From Sphingomonas profundi (GTDB lineage: Bacteria; Pseudomonadota; Alphaproteobacteria; Sphingomonadales; Sphingomonadaceae), in assembly GCF_009739515.1 (NCBI RefSeq), contig NZ_CP046535.1, forward strand, positions 2,418,001 to 2,482,000: a stretch of 64,000 nt of DNA. The letters are read 5' to 3'. The position numbers and the translations under genes are program-made. The notes beneath the pieces were generated by a model. It had not been told where the DNA came from. It searched no databases and saw only the letters and a program-made list of their open reading frames with translations. The stretch's first letter is position 1, and each line of letters opens with the position of its first letter. Shown here in pieces: positions 8,785-17,168 of the stretch.

Positions 8785-9232
8785 GTGAGCATCTTTTCGT
8801 CCATCTGGAAGAAGATCAACGATCCGTGGGGCATCGCCGAGAAGAAGAAGCAGGGCGGCGCCCCCGCCGCGCCCGCTCCCGCCCGCACGCCGCCGCGCCG
8901 CCCAGCCGGCGGCGCCTGCGCCGGCGGCACCCGCGCCCGCATCCACCGCCGCGCAGCCGGCGCCGGCGGCTCCGGTCGACGTGCATCAGGTGCTGGAGGA
9001 GATGGCCGCCAAGGCACCCGGCGGCGGCGGTAACTGGAAGGTCTCGATCGTCGATCTGCTCACCCTGCTGGGCCTCGACAGCAGCCTGGCCGCCCGCAAG
9101 GAGCTGGCCGAGGAACTGAACGTCCACGCCGGCGCCCACGGCTCGGCGGAGCAGAACATCGCCCTCTACAAGGCGGTGATGCGCCAGCTGCAGGCGAATG
9201 GCGGCAAGGTGCCGGCGAGCATGCTGGACTGA
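8785..9232 (+). pseudogene. DUF3597 domain protein, frameshifted in the Pro/Ala linker
   Basis: The typical DUF3597 N-terminus (MSIFSSIWKKIND, from GTG 8785 after GGAGACAAT) is in one frame. The conserved C-terminal domain (VHQVLEEMAAK ... WKVSIVDLLTLLGLDSSLAARKELAEEL ... NGGKVPASMLD, ending at 9232) is in the +1 frame. Both frames read as Pro/Ala-rich linker around 8880-8945, so the break lies there and would be repaired by removing one base (or adding two). The original frame stops at 9033 after a meaningless Arg/Gly run. This is either a real inactivating indel, a sequencing error in a GC repeat, or, less likely, programmed frameshifting. The function of DUF3597 is unknown. Confidence 0.8.
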
Positions 9233-9251
9233 CCGGACGGTTCCGGCGGGG

Positions 9252-10400
9252 TCAGGCCGCGTGCCCGATCCCGCCGATCCACGTGTCGGTGACGCGGCCC
9301 TCGCGCAGCCGCACCAGATCCGCCTGAGAGCCCGGCGCGATGCGCCCCAGCCGGTGATCCAGCCGCAGCAGCCGCGCGGCGCTCGCCGCGGCCATCGTCA
9401 GCGCCTCTGCCTCGCCGAGCCCCAGCAGCGCGATCGCGTTGCGCACGGCCGCCGCCATGTCGAGGTCGGAGCCGGCCAGAACGCCGCGATCGTCGACGCA
9501 CACGCCGTCCTCCACCCGGATCGCGCGGCCCTGCAGATCGAACGCCTTCGGCCCGCCGACGCTCGGCATCGCATCCGTCACCAGCATGAAGTCCGCGGTC
9601 GGACGGGCGCGCAGGGCGACGCGCAGGGTCGCCGGGCTCACATGCCGGCCATCGACGATGATGCCGGAGACGAGGCCGTCATGATCGAGGATCGCGCCGA
9701 CCATCCCCGGCTCGCGATTGCCCAGCTGCGACATCGCGTTGAACAGGTGGGTGGCGCCCGCCATGCCGGCCGCTATGGCGGCGCTCGCCTCGGCATAGGT
9801 CGCATCGCTGTGGCCGGCCATCACCACCACGCCGGCATCCGCCAGCCGCGCGATGGTGGCGGGCGTCGTCCGCTCGGGCGCGAGCGTCGCCATCGTCACA
9901 CCGCCGGTCGGCCGGGTGAGCTCGGCGATGCCGCTCTCGTCCAGCGGGCGGATCTTGTCCGCGCGATGGATGCCCTTGCGCGCGACGTTGAGGAACGGCC
10001 CCTCGATGTGGATGCCCAGCACGCCCGGCACCCCTTGCGCGATCGCCTGCGCCACCGCCGCCACGGCGCGATCGACCACCGCCGGATCGTCGCTGATGAC
10101 GGTGGGCAGGAAGCCGGTGGTGCCGAAGCGGCGATGCGCGGCGCCGATGCGGGCGATCGTCTCCACCGTGGGCGCGTCGTTGAACAGCACGCCGCCGCCG
10201 CCGTTCACCTGCGTATCGATGAAGCCCGGCGCCAGCACGTCACCGGCCAGGTCGATGCGCTCCGCATCGGCGGGCACGGCATCGCCGGTGGCGACGGCGG
10301 CGATGCGATCGCCCTCCACCAGCACGATGCGGTCCTCGCGCAGGACGCCGTCCAGCAGCACGCGGCCGTTAACGAAGGCCTTTACCGTGGGCGCGCGCAT
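9252..10400 (-). CDS. nagA: N-acetylglucosamine-6-phosphate deacetylase
   Basis: This enzyme removes acetate from GlcNAc-6-P in the cytoplasm. The 382-aa amidohydrolase shows PGFIDTQVNGGGG, the metal-site motif GIHIEGPFL, VVMAGHSDATY, THLFNAMSQL and LVTDAMPSVGG, all in NagA order and spacing. It is the last gene of the minus-strand nag arm. Its ATG (10400) overlaps the stop of the SIS-domain gene by one base (TGATG). The convergent DUF3597 gene ends 19 bp away. Confidence 0.96.
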   Translation of the reverse strand: MRAPTVKAFVNGRVLLDGVLREDRIVLVEGDRIAAVATGDAVPADAERIDLAGDVLAPGFIDTQVNGGGGVLFNDAPTVETIARIGAAHRRFGTTGFLPTVISDDPAVVDRAVAAVAQAIAQGVPGVLGIHIEGPFLNVARKGIHRADKIRPLDESGIAELTRPTGGVTMATLAPERTTPATIARLADAGVVVMAGHSDATYAEASAAIAAGMAGATHLFNAMSQLGNREPGMVGAILDHDGLVSGIIVDGRHVSPATLRVALRARPTADFMLVTDAMPSVGGPKAFDLQGRAIRVEDGVCVDDRGVLAGSDLDMAAAVRNAIALLGLGEAEALTMAAASAARLLRLDHRLGRIAPGSQADLVRLREGRVTDTWIGGIGHAA

Positions 10401-11425
10401 CAGACCGTCTCTGTCACCTTGGCGAGGTGCGGCGGCGCATCGGGATCGTGCCCGCGCGCCACCGACAAGGCGGCCACCGCCCGATAGAAGCTCTGCACCT
10501 GGCCCAGCGGGGCGAGCGCCGGATCGGCCGGCACCGCCGGCAGCGCGATCGCGCCGGGAACGGCGGCGCCGACGACGAACACCGCGCCGCCGCGCGCCGC
10601 CATCTCGGCCGCGACCGCATCCACGCCCGCCGCCGTTTCGTCCGGCTGGCGGAACACGAGCAGCGGCATGTCCGGGCCGATCAGCGCCATCGGGCCGTGC
10701 CTCACCTCGGCCGTGCTGAACGCTTCGGCATGGAGGCCGCACGTCTCCTTGAACTTCAGCGCCGCCTCCTGCGCGATGCCGAGCCCCGGCCCGCGCCCCA
10801 GCACGAACAGCCCGCGCGCCGGCACCAGCGCCTCGACGAGCGGCGACCAGTCGAGCGGCCAGCTCGCCGCCAGCACGTCCGGCAGGGCGGCCAGATCGGG
10901 CGCACCGTCCGGCGCCCACGCGCCGACCAGCTGGAGGATGGCGGCGAGCGAGGCGATATAGGATTTCGTCGCCGCCACGCTCCGCTCCGCCCCCGCGTGC
11001 AGCGGCAGCAGCCAGTCCGCGCGGGCGGCGAGCGGGGAGGTCGCCACGTTCACCAGCGCCGCCACGTCCGCGCCCGCCCGCGCGGCGGCATCCACCGTGG
11101 CCAGCAGATCGGGGCTGGCGCCCGATTGCGAGATCGCCAGGCACAGCGTGCCCGCCAGCCGCGACTCGGCGCCGTACACCGACGCGACGGACGGCGAGGC
11201 GGAGGAGACGAGCGTGCCGGTGCGCGTCTCGATCAGATATTTGGCGAAGGTGGCCGCGTGATCGGAGCTGCCGCGCGCGCAGGTGACGATGGCCGCCGGC
11301 GGCGCGCGGCGCAGCCGATCGGCCAGCGCGCCCGCGATGCCGGCATTGGCCGCCAGCATCCGCGCCACGGCCGCCGCCGCCTCGCCCGCCTCGGCGACCA
11401 TCAGGGTGGCTGCCGCGTCCCTCAC
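10400..11425 (-). CDS. SIS-domain aminosugar deaminase (NagB-II type)
   Basis: The 341-aa protein has two SIS domains like the isomerase half of GlmS (ARGSSDHAATFAKYLIE, SQSGASPDLL, GRGPGLGIAQEAALKFKETCGLHAEAFSTAEVRHGP, and a C-terminal LAKVTETV). It lacks the glutaminase half. In proteobacterial nag loci this architecture is NagB-II, the non-orthologous glucosamine-6-phosphate deaminase that yields fructose-6-phosphate. That role fits here because no classical NagB is seen in the locus. Translation starts at GTG 11425, which overlaps the GntR gene stop (GTGA). Confidence 0.9.
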   Translation of the reverse strand: MRDAAATLMVAEAGEAAAAVARMLAANAGIAGALADRLRRAPPAAIVTCARGSSDHAATFAKYLIETRTGTLVSSASPSVASVYGAESRLAGTLCLAISQSGASPDLLATVDAAARAGADVAALVNVATSPLAARADWLLPLHAGAERSVAATKSYIASLAAILQLVGAWAPDGAPDLAALPDVLAASWPLDWSPLVEALVPARGLFVLGRGPGLGIAQEAALKFKETCGLHAEAFSTAEVRHGPMALIGPDMPLLVFRQPDETAAGVDAVAAEMAARGGAVFVVGAAVPGAIALPAVPADPALAPLGQVQSFYRAVAALSVARGHDPDAPPHLAKVTETV

Positions 11426-12159
11426 AGCGCGTTCAGCTCGGCCACGAAATCATAGGCGTCGCCGCGATACCAGCTGTGCGTCGTCTCCACCGTCCGTCCG
11501 TCCTCCAGAAAGCCGCGCCGTTCGATGAACAGGCCGGGGGCGCCCGCCGCCACGCCCAGCAGCGCCGCCTGATCCTTGCTGAACAGCACCGCCCGCAGCC
11601 GCTGCAACGCGCGCACCGGCCGGTTCCCCGCCGCCTCCAGCGCGGTGTAGAGCGAGACGTCCACCGTATCGAGCCCGGGCAGGCCGAAGCCGGAGATCGT
11701 CGACTGCTCCAGCGCCATCGGCAGATCGTCGGCGAAGCGGATGCGGTGGAAGCGATAGACCTGCGTGCCGGGCGAGAGGCCCAGGGTCAGCGCCTCGTCC
11801 GGCGTCACCGTGCCCTCCGCCTTGACCAGCCACTCGCTGCGCGGGCTGCGGCCGCGCGCCACCATGTCTTCCGAGAAGGAGGTGAGCTTGGCGAACTGCT
11901 TTTCCACCCGCCCGGCCACGAAGGTGCCGGCGCCCTGCCGCCGCGTCAGCAGCCCTTCGGAGACCAGCCCGTCCAGCGCCTTGCGCACGGTGATGCGGGA
12001 GACGGCGAAATCCTCGGCCAGTTCCCGCTCCGGCGGCAGCGCATCCTGCGGCTTCAGCACGCGCTGCTCGATCGCGCCGCGCAGCGCCTCCTGCAGCCGC
12101 TGGTAGAGCGGCGCGTGGCCGGCTTCGCCCAGGGTTCCGATCCGTTCCGCCAATCCCAT
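11422..12159 (-). CDS. GntR-family (HutC subfamily) regulator of the nag locus
   Basis: This is a 245-aa repressor-type regulator with an N-terminal winged helix (PLYQRLQEALRGAIEQRVLKPQDALPPERELAEDFAVSRITVRKAL) and a C-terminal UTRA effector domain (residues about 90-240, including VYRFHRIRFADDLPMALEQS). UTRA domains bind small ligands such as GlcNAc-6-P in NagR/NagQ/DasR proteins. It leads the minus-strand SIS-nagA unit and is divergent from the TonB receptor, so it probably controls both arms. ATG 12159 is preceded by GGGGGAG. The candidate target repeats in the intergenic region are listed separately. Confidence 0.92.
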   Translation of the reverse strand: MGLAERIGTLGEAGHAPLYQRLQEALRGAIEQRVLKPQDALPPERELAEDFAVSRITVRKALDGLVSEGLLTRRQGAGTFVAGRVEKQFAKLTSFSEDMVARGRSPRSEWLVKAEGTVTPDEALTLGLSPGTQVYRFHRIRFADDLPMALEQSTISGFGLPGLDTVDVSLYTALEAAGNRPVRALQRLRAVLFSKDQAALLGVAAGAPGLFIERRGFLEDGRTVETTHSWYRGDAYDFVAELNAL

Positions 12160-12193
12160 CCGGCACTCCCCCGCGTCACCATCTCGTGATAGA

Positions 12194-12320
12194 ACCAATC
12201 AAATACCAATGCCAAGCGTAAAGTGACCGTGTTGCGGATTTATTTCTACAAACCCCTTGACGACGCCTAATGCGACATAGGATGGTTATGCAACTGGTCC
12301 TCGATTGGTAGCTAATTGGA
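12194..12320. promoter_or_regulatory. Phased ATTGGT repeats in divergent nag promoter
   Basis: Two clusters of the same hexamer lie in the 198-bp divergent intergenic region, in opposite orientations. ACCAAT occurs at 12194-12199 and 12205-12210. On the other strand sense, ACTGGT (12293), ATTGGT (12304) and ATTGGA (12315) follow, each 11 bp apart, with a looser TGGT at 12283. The 11-bp period puts every copy on one helix face. A TTGACG hexamer at 12257-12262 could be a -35 element. These are the best candidates for operators of the neighbouring GntR protein, although direct repeats are not the usual GntR palindrome. Confidence 0.5.
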
Positions 12321-12357
12321 TATAGCCGTCGAGGTGCATCGTCGAAGGGGAACGACA

Positions 12358-15090
12358 ATGGCAAGACTCGGTATCCTGATCCGCACATCCAGCGCGCTGG
12401 CGCTCATGGCCGCCGCCGCGCCGCTTCTCGCCCAGGTCGATCCAGCGCCGACCGACACCGCGCCCTCCGGCGCGCTGAAGCCGGCGCCCAGCGACACCGG
12501 CAGCGCCCGCGACGAGGAGATCATCGTCACCGGCATCCGCGCCTCGCTGCAGGCCTCGCTCAACGCCAAGCGCGCGTCGGACGTCGTCGCCGACGTGCTC
12601 TCCGCCGAGGATATCGGCAAGTTCCCCGACAAGAACGTGGCCGAGGCGCTGCAGCGCGTGCCCGGCATCGTCATCAACCGCGAGTTCGGCGAGGGCGAGC
12701 GCGTCTCGCTGCGCGGCACCGCGCCGAACCTGACGAAGACGCTGGTCAACGGCCACGGCATCGCCACCGCCGACTGGTTCATCCTCGATCAGCTCGCCGC
12801 CACGCGCAGCTTCAACTACCTGACCCTGCCGGCCGAGATCGTCGGCCAGCTCGACGTCTACAAGAGCCCGCAGGCGGACGTGGAGGAAGGCGGCATCGGC
12901 GGCACGATCAACGTCCACACGCGCAGCCCGCTCGATCTCGAACGCTGGTCGCTCTCCGGCTCGGTTCAGGGCGTCTATTCGGAGCGGTCGGACAAGTTCG
13001 ATCCGCAGGCGTCCGGCCTCGTCAGCTGGAAGAATGCGGACGAGACGTTCGGCGTGCTGATCGGCGGCGTCTACCAGAAGCGGCGCATCCGCCGCGACGG
13101 CGTGGAGGTGCTCGGCTATCAGGATGTGACGACGGGCGGCCAGACGGCGCAGATCCCGTCGCTGATCGGCTCGGCCCTGTTCCAGCAGAAGCGCGAGCGC
13201 TACGGCGGCAATGTCGAACTGCAGTTCAAGCCGTCCGACCGGCTGGAGCTGAAGGTGACGGGGCTGTATTCCCGCTTCAACGCCAGCAACTTCAACCAGA
13301 ACTATCTCGCCTGGACGTCGAACGCGCTGGGCGGCGGCGGCACGCTGACCAACGCGACCGTCGCGGACGGCACCGTGGTGAAGGGCACCGTCACCTCCAC
13401 GCCGGGCGGCCGCGCCGTCGTCTACGACGCGATCTACCGCAACGCCTATGCGGAGACATATTCGGGCGACGCCGATCTGGTCTGGCATCCCGGCGACGCC
13501 GGCACGCTGCACGTGAAGGCCGGCTACACCAAGGCCAACGGCCGCACCAAGAGCCAGCCCTTCTACGAGGGCGGGGCGCCCGGCTCCTTCACCTTCGATC
13601 TCACCGGCCGCGTGCCGCAGGTGCAATATGGCGGCGGCATCGTGCCGACCGATCCGAACAACCTGACGTTCGATTTCGCCTCGCTCCACCGCATCGGCAA
13701 CGTGGACAAGGAGAAATATGTCTATGCCGATTACGAGCATGAGCTGGATCTCGGCCCGCTGCGCGCGGTGAAGGTGGGCGGCAAGTTCACCGATCACGAT
13801 CGCGTCGCCTCCTTCCTGGCCACCACCTACGGCAACTTCTTCCTGCCGCTGGCGGCCACAGGCTGCGGCGGCCGCGCCTGCACCTCGGCCGATTTCGCCG
13901 GCGGCAGCCTGCCGGACGACTTCCTCGACACCATCGCCGAGCCGGGCACGCTCACCAATTACTTCAACGTCGATCCCGGCAAGCTCTCGCAGATCCTGAA
14001 CGCGCTGCCGGCGGCCAATCGCGCCCGCATCCTGAACCCGCCGGAAAACTACTCGATCAACGAGAAGACGTTCGGCGGCTATGCCATGGCGCGGTTCGGC
14101 GGCACGGACGAGGGCTATCGCGGCAATTTCGGCGTGCGCGTGATCCGCACCGAGCAGACCTCGCGCGGCAACCTGCTGGGCGTGCCGGCCGCCACGCCGG
14201 GCGCCGTCACCGACAACGCCTTCGGCATCTACCTGCCGACGACGGTGAAGAAGGCCTATACGGATTTCCTGCCGAGCGCGAACCTGGCGGTGGACATCAC
14301 CCCCAACATCATCGCCCGCTTCGCCGCCGGCCGGTCCGTGGCGCGCGCCGACTATACCGATATCGTACCGCGCGTGTCGCTGAACCCGGGCTCGCTGACC
14401 GGCGACGGCGGCGATCCGAACGTGAAGCCCTATCGCGCCAACAATTACGACCTGTCGTTCGAATGGTATCCCGATCGCCAGACGATCGTCGCGGTCGCGC
14501 TCTACTACAAGGACATCAAGTCCTATATCGTGAACCGCACGGTTCAGGAGACCTTCCCGGTCGAGACGTCCACGCCCACCCTGTCGCGCTGCACGCGGGC
14601 GGGCGGCACCAACCCGAACCTCTACAACTGCCTGTTCGATATCAACCGCCGGTCGAACGGATCGGGCGGCACCAACAAGGGTGTCGAGATCCAGATCTCC
14701 CGCCCGCTATTCTACGGCTTCGGCACGATCGTGAACTACACCTATTCGAACGCCAAGTCGGATTCGGGCGATCCCATTCCGGGCAACTCCAAGCATGCGC
14801 TGAACGTGACCGGCTATTATGAGAATGACTGGATCTCGGCCCGCCTCTCGTACAATTACCGTTCCAAGTTCTTCATCAACATCGATCGCGCCTCGCCGCT
14901 GAACCAGACGGCGACCGACTCGCTCGATGCCTCGCTGAACGTGAAGGTGACGGACAATATCTCGCTGACGGCGGATGCGGTGAACCTGACGAACACCAAG
15001 ATCCACCAATATGCCGGCACCAAGACCCGCTTCCGCGCCCTCTACGACAATGGCCGGATCGTCTATGCCGGTGTCCGCGTGCGCTACTGA
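12358..15090 (+). CDS. TonB-dependent receptor for GlcNAc/chito-oligosaccharides (NagP-like)
   Basis: This 910-aa outer-membrane transporter of the Xanthomonas/Caulobacter type has a signal peptide (ALALMAAAAPLLAQ), a TonB-box-like EEIIVTGIRAS, and a plug domain with FPDKNVAEALQRVPGIVINR, VSLRGT and IGGTINVHTRSPLD. A 22-strand barrel follows, ending in an aromatic-terminated strand (YAGVRVRY). Substrate is inferred from the locus: it is the first gene of the hexosaminidase-PTS operon and divergent from the GntR regulator. ATG 12358 has AAGGGG 8 bp upstream. The longer in-frame start at 12316 lies inside the promoter repeats and is rejected. Confidence 0.93.
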   Translation: MARLGILIRTSSALALMAAAAPLLAQVDPAPTDTAPSGALKPAPSDTGSARDEEIIVTGIRASLQASLNAKRASDVVADVLSAEDIGKFPDKNVAEALQRVPGIVINREFGEGERVSLRGTAPNLTKTLVNGHGIATADWFILDQLAATRSFNYLTLPAEIVGQLDVYKSPQADVEEGGIGGTINVHTRSPLDLERWSLSGSVQGVYSERSDKFDPQASGLVSWKNADETFGVLIGGVYQKRRIRRDGVEVLGYQDVTTGGQTAQIPSLIGSALFQQKRERYGGNVELQFKPSDRLELKVTGLYSRFNASNFNQNYLAWTSNALGGGGTLTNATVADGTVVKGTVTSTPGGRAVVYDAIYRNAYAETYSGDADLVWHPGDAGTLHVKAGYTKANGRTKSQPFYEGGAPGSFTFDLTGRVPQVQYGGGIVPTDPNNLTFDFASLHRIGNVDKEKYVYADYEHELDLGPLRAVKVGGKFTDHDRVASFLATTYGNFFLPLAATGCGGRACTSADFAGGSLPDDFLDTIAEPGTLTNYFNVDPGKLSQILNALPAANRARILNPPENYSINEKTFGGYAMARFGGTDEGYRGNFGVRVIRTEQTSRGNLLGVPAATPGAVTDNAFGIYLPTTVKKAYTDFLPSANLAVDITPNIIARFAAGRSVARADYTDIVPRVSLNPGSLTGDGGDPNVKPYRANNYDLSFEWYPDRQTIVAVALYYKDIKSYIVNRTVQETFPVETSTPTLSRCTRAGGTNPNLYNCLFDINRRSNGSGGTNKGVEIQISRPLFYGFGTIVNYTYSNAKSDSGDPIPGNSKHALNVTGYYENDWISARLSYNYRSKFFINIDRASPLNQTATDSLDASLNVKVTDNISLTADAVNLTNTKIHQYAGTKTRFRALYDNGRIVYAGVRVRY

Positions 15091-15122
15091 GGCGAGCCGA
15101 TCGGGGCCGTCGCTGGAAGGGA

Positions 15123-17168
15123 ATGGATCGGATGGGCGGCCGCCTGAACTCTCTGACGCTGGCGGCGCTGCTCCTCGCCGCGTCGCCGGCGCCGGCCGCG
15201 CCGCTGCTGCTGCCGCGCCCGGCGGAGATGACGGAGCAGGCGGGCGCCTTCGCCCTCTCCGCCGCCACGCCCGTCACCGGCGATCCCGCCGCGGCCGCCG
15301 CCTTCGTCGATCTGATGCGGCGCACCGCTGGCGTCATGCCGGGCGGCATCGTGCCGCGCGGCACCGGCGGCCCCGCCATCCGCTTCGTGCGCCGCGCAGG
15401 CTTCGCGGCGGAATCATACGCGATCGATGCGGCGCCGGCCGGCATCACCGTCTCGGCCGGCGACGCGGCCGGCCTCTACTACGGCGCCGTCACGCTGTGG
15501 CAGCTCGCGACGCAGGCGGATGCGCCCGGCCGCATCGCCGCCGTCGCCATCCGCGACGAGCCCCGTTTCGCCTGGCGCGGGCTGATGCTGGATTCCGCGC
15601 GCCACTTCCAGTCGCCGGCCTTCATCAAGCGCCTGATCGAGTGGATGGCGCTGAACAAGCTCAACCGCTTCCACTGGCACCTGGTCGACGATCAGGGCTG
15701 GCGGCTGCAGATCGCGAAATATCCGCGGCTGACGGACGTCTCGGCGTGGCGCGTGCCCGCCACCGCCCCGGGCGCGCCGCCGCTGCCGCGGGTGGGCGGC
15801 TTCTACACGCAGGCCGAGGTGCGCGAGATCGTGGCCTTCGCCGCCGCGCGCGGCGTGACGATCGTGCCCGAGATCGAGATGCCGGGCCATGCCCTGGCAG
15901 CAATCCGCGCCTATCCCGAACTCGGCATGGGCGTGCCGATCCCGCCGGGCACCGAGGCGGAGTGGGGCGTCTTCCCCTGGCTCTACAATGTCGGGGAGCC
16001 CACCTTCCGCTTCCTCACCGACGTGCTGGACGAGGTGATGGCGCTGTTCCCCTCCCCCGTCATCCACATCGGCGGCGACGAGGCGGTGAAGGACCAGTGG
16101 CGCGCCGATCCCGCCGTGCAGGCGAAGATCCGGGCGCTGGGCCTGAAGGACGAGGATGCGCTGCAATCCTGGTTCGTCCAGCGCATCGGCCGGTATCTGG
16201 CGGCGCACGGCCGGCGCCTGATCGGCTGGGACGAGATACTCGATGGCGGCGTCGCCGGCGATGCGATGGTGATGTCGTGGCGCGGGGTGGATGGCGCCGT
16301 GACGGCGGCGAAGGCCGGCCACGACGCCGTCCTCGCCCCCAGCCCGACGCTCTATTTCGATCGCCGCCAGGGCATGACGGCGCTGGAACCGCCGGGCCGT
16401 GGCACGCCGGAGACGCTGGAGCAGGTCTATGCGTTCGATCCCATGCCGCCGGCGCTCGACGATCAGGCGCGCCGCCACATCCTGGGGCTGGAGGCGACGC
16501 TGTTCACCGAGCATGTCCGTACCGAGGATCGCGCCGCCTGGATGCTGTTCCCGCGCGCGCTGGCCATCGCCGAGACCGGCTGGTCGCCGGCCGCCCCGCG
16601 CGACTATCCGGCCTTCCGCGCCCGCGTCGCGCCGCAGCTCGCCCGCATGGCGCCGCTGGGCCTGAGCGCGGCGACCAGCGCCTTCCTGCCGGCCGCGCCC
16701 GCCGATCCGGCGAGCCGCGACAGCACCGCCCTCACCACCTGCGCCGACAAGGTGGCGCTGTATCTGGAGGACGACGCGCCGGCTGCCGGACCGCGCGCGA
16801 AATTCCTCATCGATATCCTCCAGCCCTGCTGGCGGTGGCAGGGCGCGGCGCTGGATGGCGTGCGCGGCATCGCCATCGATGTCGGCCAGCTGCCGTTCAA
16901 CTTCCAGATCGGCAAGGATCGCGACGGCATCCGCTTCCGCCCGCCCGCCACGCCGGCCGGCGAGATGGAGGTGCGGGCGGACGGCTGCGACGGCGCGCCG
17001 ATCGCCACCCTGCCGCTCGGCCCCGCCGCCGCAAACCCCGCCGTCACGCGCCTGCGCGCCGCGCTGCCGCCGCTGGGCGGCCGCCACGACCTGTGCTTCA
17101 CCTACACGGCGCGCGGCCCCGACCCGCTCTGGGCGATCGATCGCGTCACCCTGGAGCGCGCGCCGTGA
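15123..17168 (+). CDS. Beta-N-acetylhexosaminidase (GH20)
   Basis: This 681-aa exported glycosidase removes terminal GlcNAc from chito-oligosaccharides. A signal peptide (LTLAALLLAASPAPAA) precedes a GH20b alpha/beta domain and the catalytic barrel, which shows FAWRGLMLDSARHF, RFHWHLVDDQGW and the catalytic Asp-Glu pair D319-E320 in HIGGDEAVKDQW. A C-terminal region of about 140 aa looks like an accessory beta domain. ATG 15123 sits immediately after GGAAGGG; ATG 15132 is an alternative. It likely acts in the periplasm on material imported by the receptor upstream. Its stop overlaps the PTS gene start (GTGA). Confidence 0.95.
   Translation: MDRMGGRLNSLTLAALLLAASPAPAAPLLLPRPAEMTEQAGAFALSAATPVTGDPAAAAAFVDLMRRTAGVMPGGIVPRGTGGPAIRFVRRAGFAAESYAIDAAPAGITVSAGDAAGLYYGAVTLWQLATQADAPGRIAAVAIRDEPRFAWRGLMLDSARHFQSPAFIKRLIEWMALNKLNRFHWHLVDDQGWRLQIAKYPRLTDVSAWRVPATAPGAPPLPRVGGFYTQAEVREIVAFAAARGVTIVPEIEMPGHALAAIRAYPELGMGVPIPPGTEAEWGVFPWLYNVGEPTFRFLTDVLDEVMALFPSPVIHIGGDEAVKDQWRADPAVQAKIRALGLKDEDALQSWFVQRIGRYLAAHGRRLIGWDEILDGGVAGDAMVMSWRGVDGAVTAAKAGHDAVLAPSPTLYFDRRQGMTALEPPGRGTPETLEQVYAFDPMPPALDDQARRHILGLEATLFTEHVRTEDRAAWMLFPRALAIAETGWSPAAPRDYPAFRARVAPQLARMAPLGLSAATSAFLPAAPADPASRDSTALTTCADKVALYLEDDAPAAGPRAKFLIDILQPCWRWQGAALDGVRGIAIDVGQLPFNFQIGKDRDGIRFRPPATPAGEMEVRADGCDGAPIATLPLGPAAANPAVTRLRAALPPLGGRHDLCFTYTARGPDPLWAIDRVTLERAP

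Noticed and set aside
12316-12357. Earlier ATG at 12316 for the TonB receptor
   Set aside because: It overlaps the promoter repeats, lacks a ribosome site and would place 14 non-signal-like residues before the signal peptide.
15011-17164. N-terminal extension of the PTS fusion protein back to 15011
   Set aside because: The frame is open there but encodes Arg/Gly-rich nonsense opposite the codon structure of the GH20 gene. The EIIA domain begins right at GTG 17165 with a GTGA overlap.
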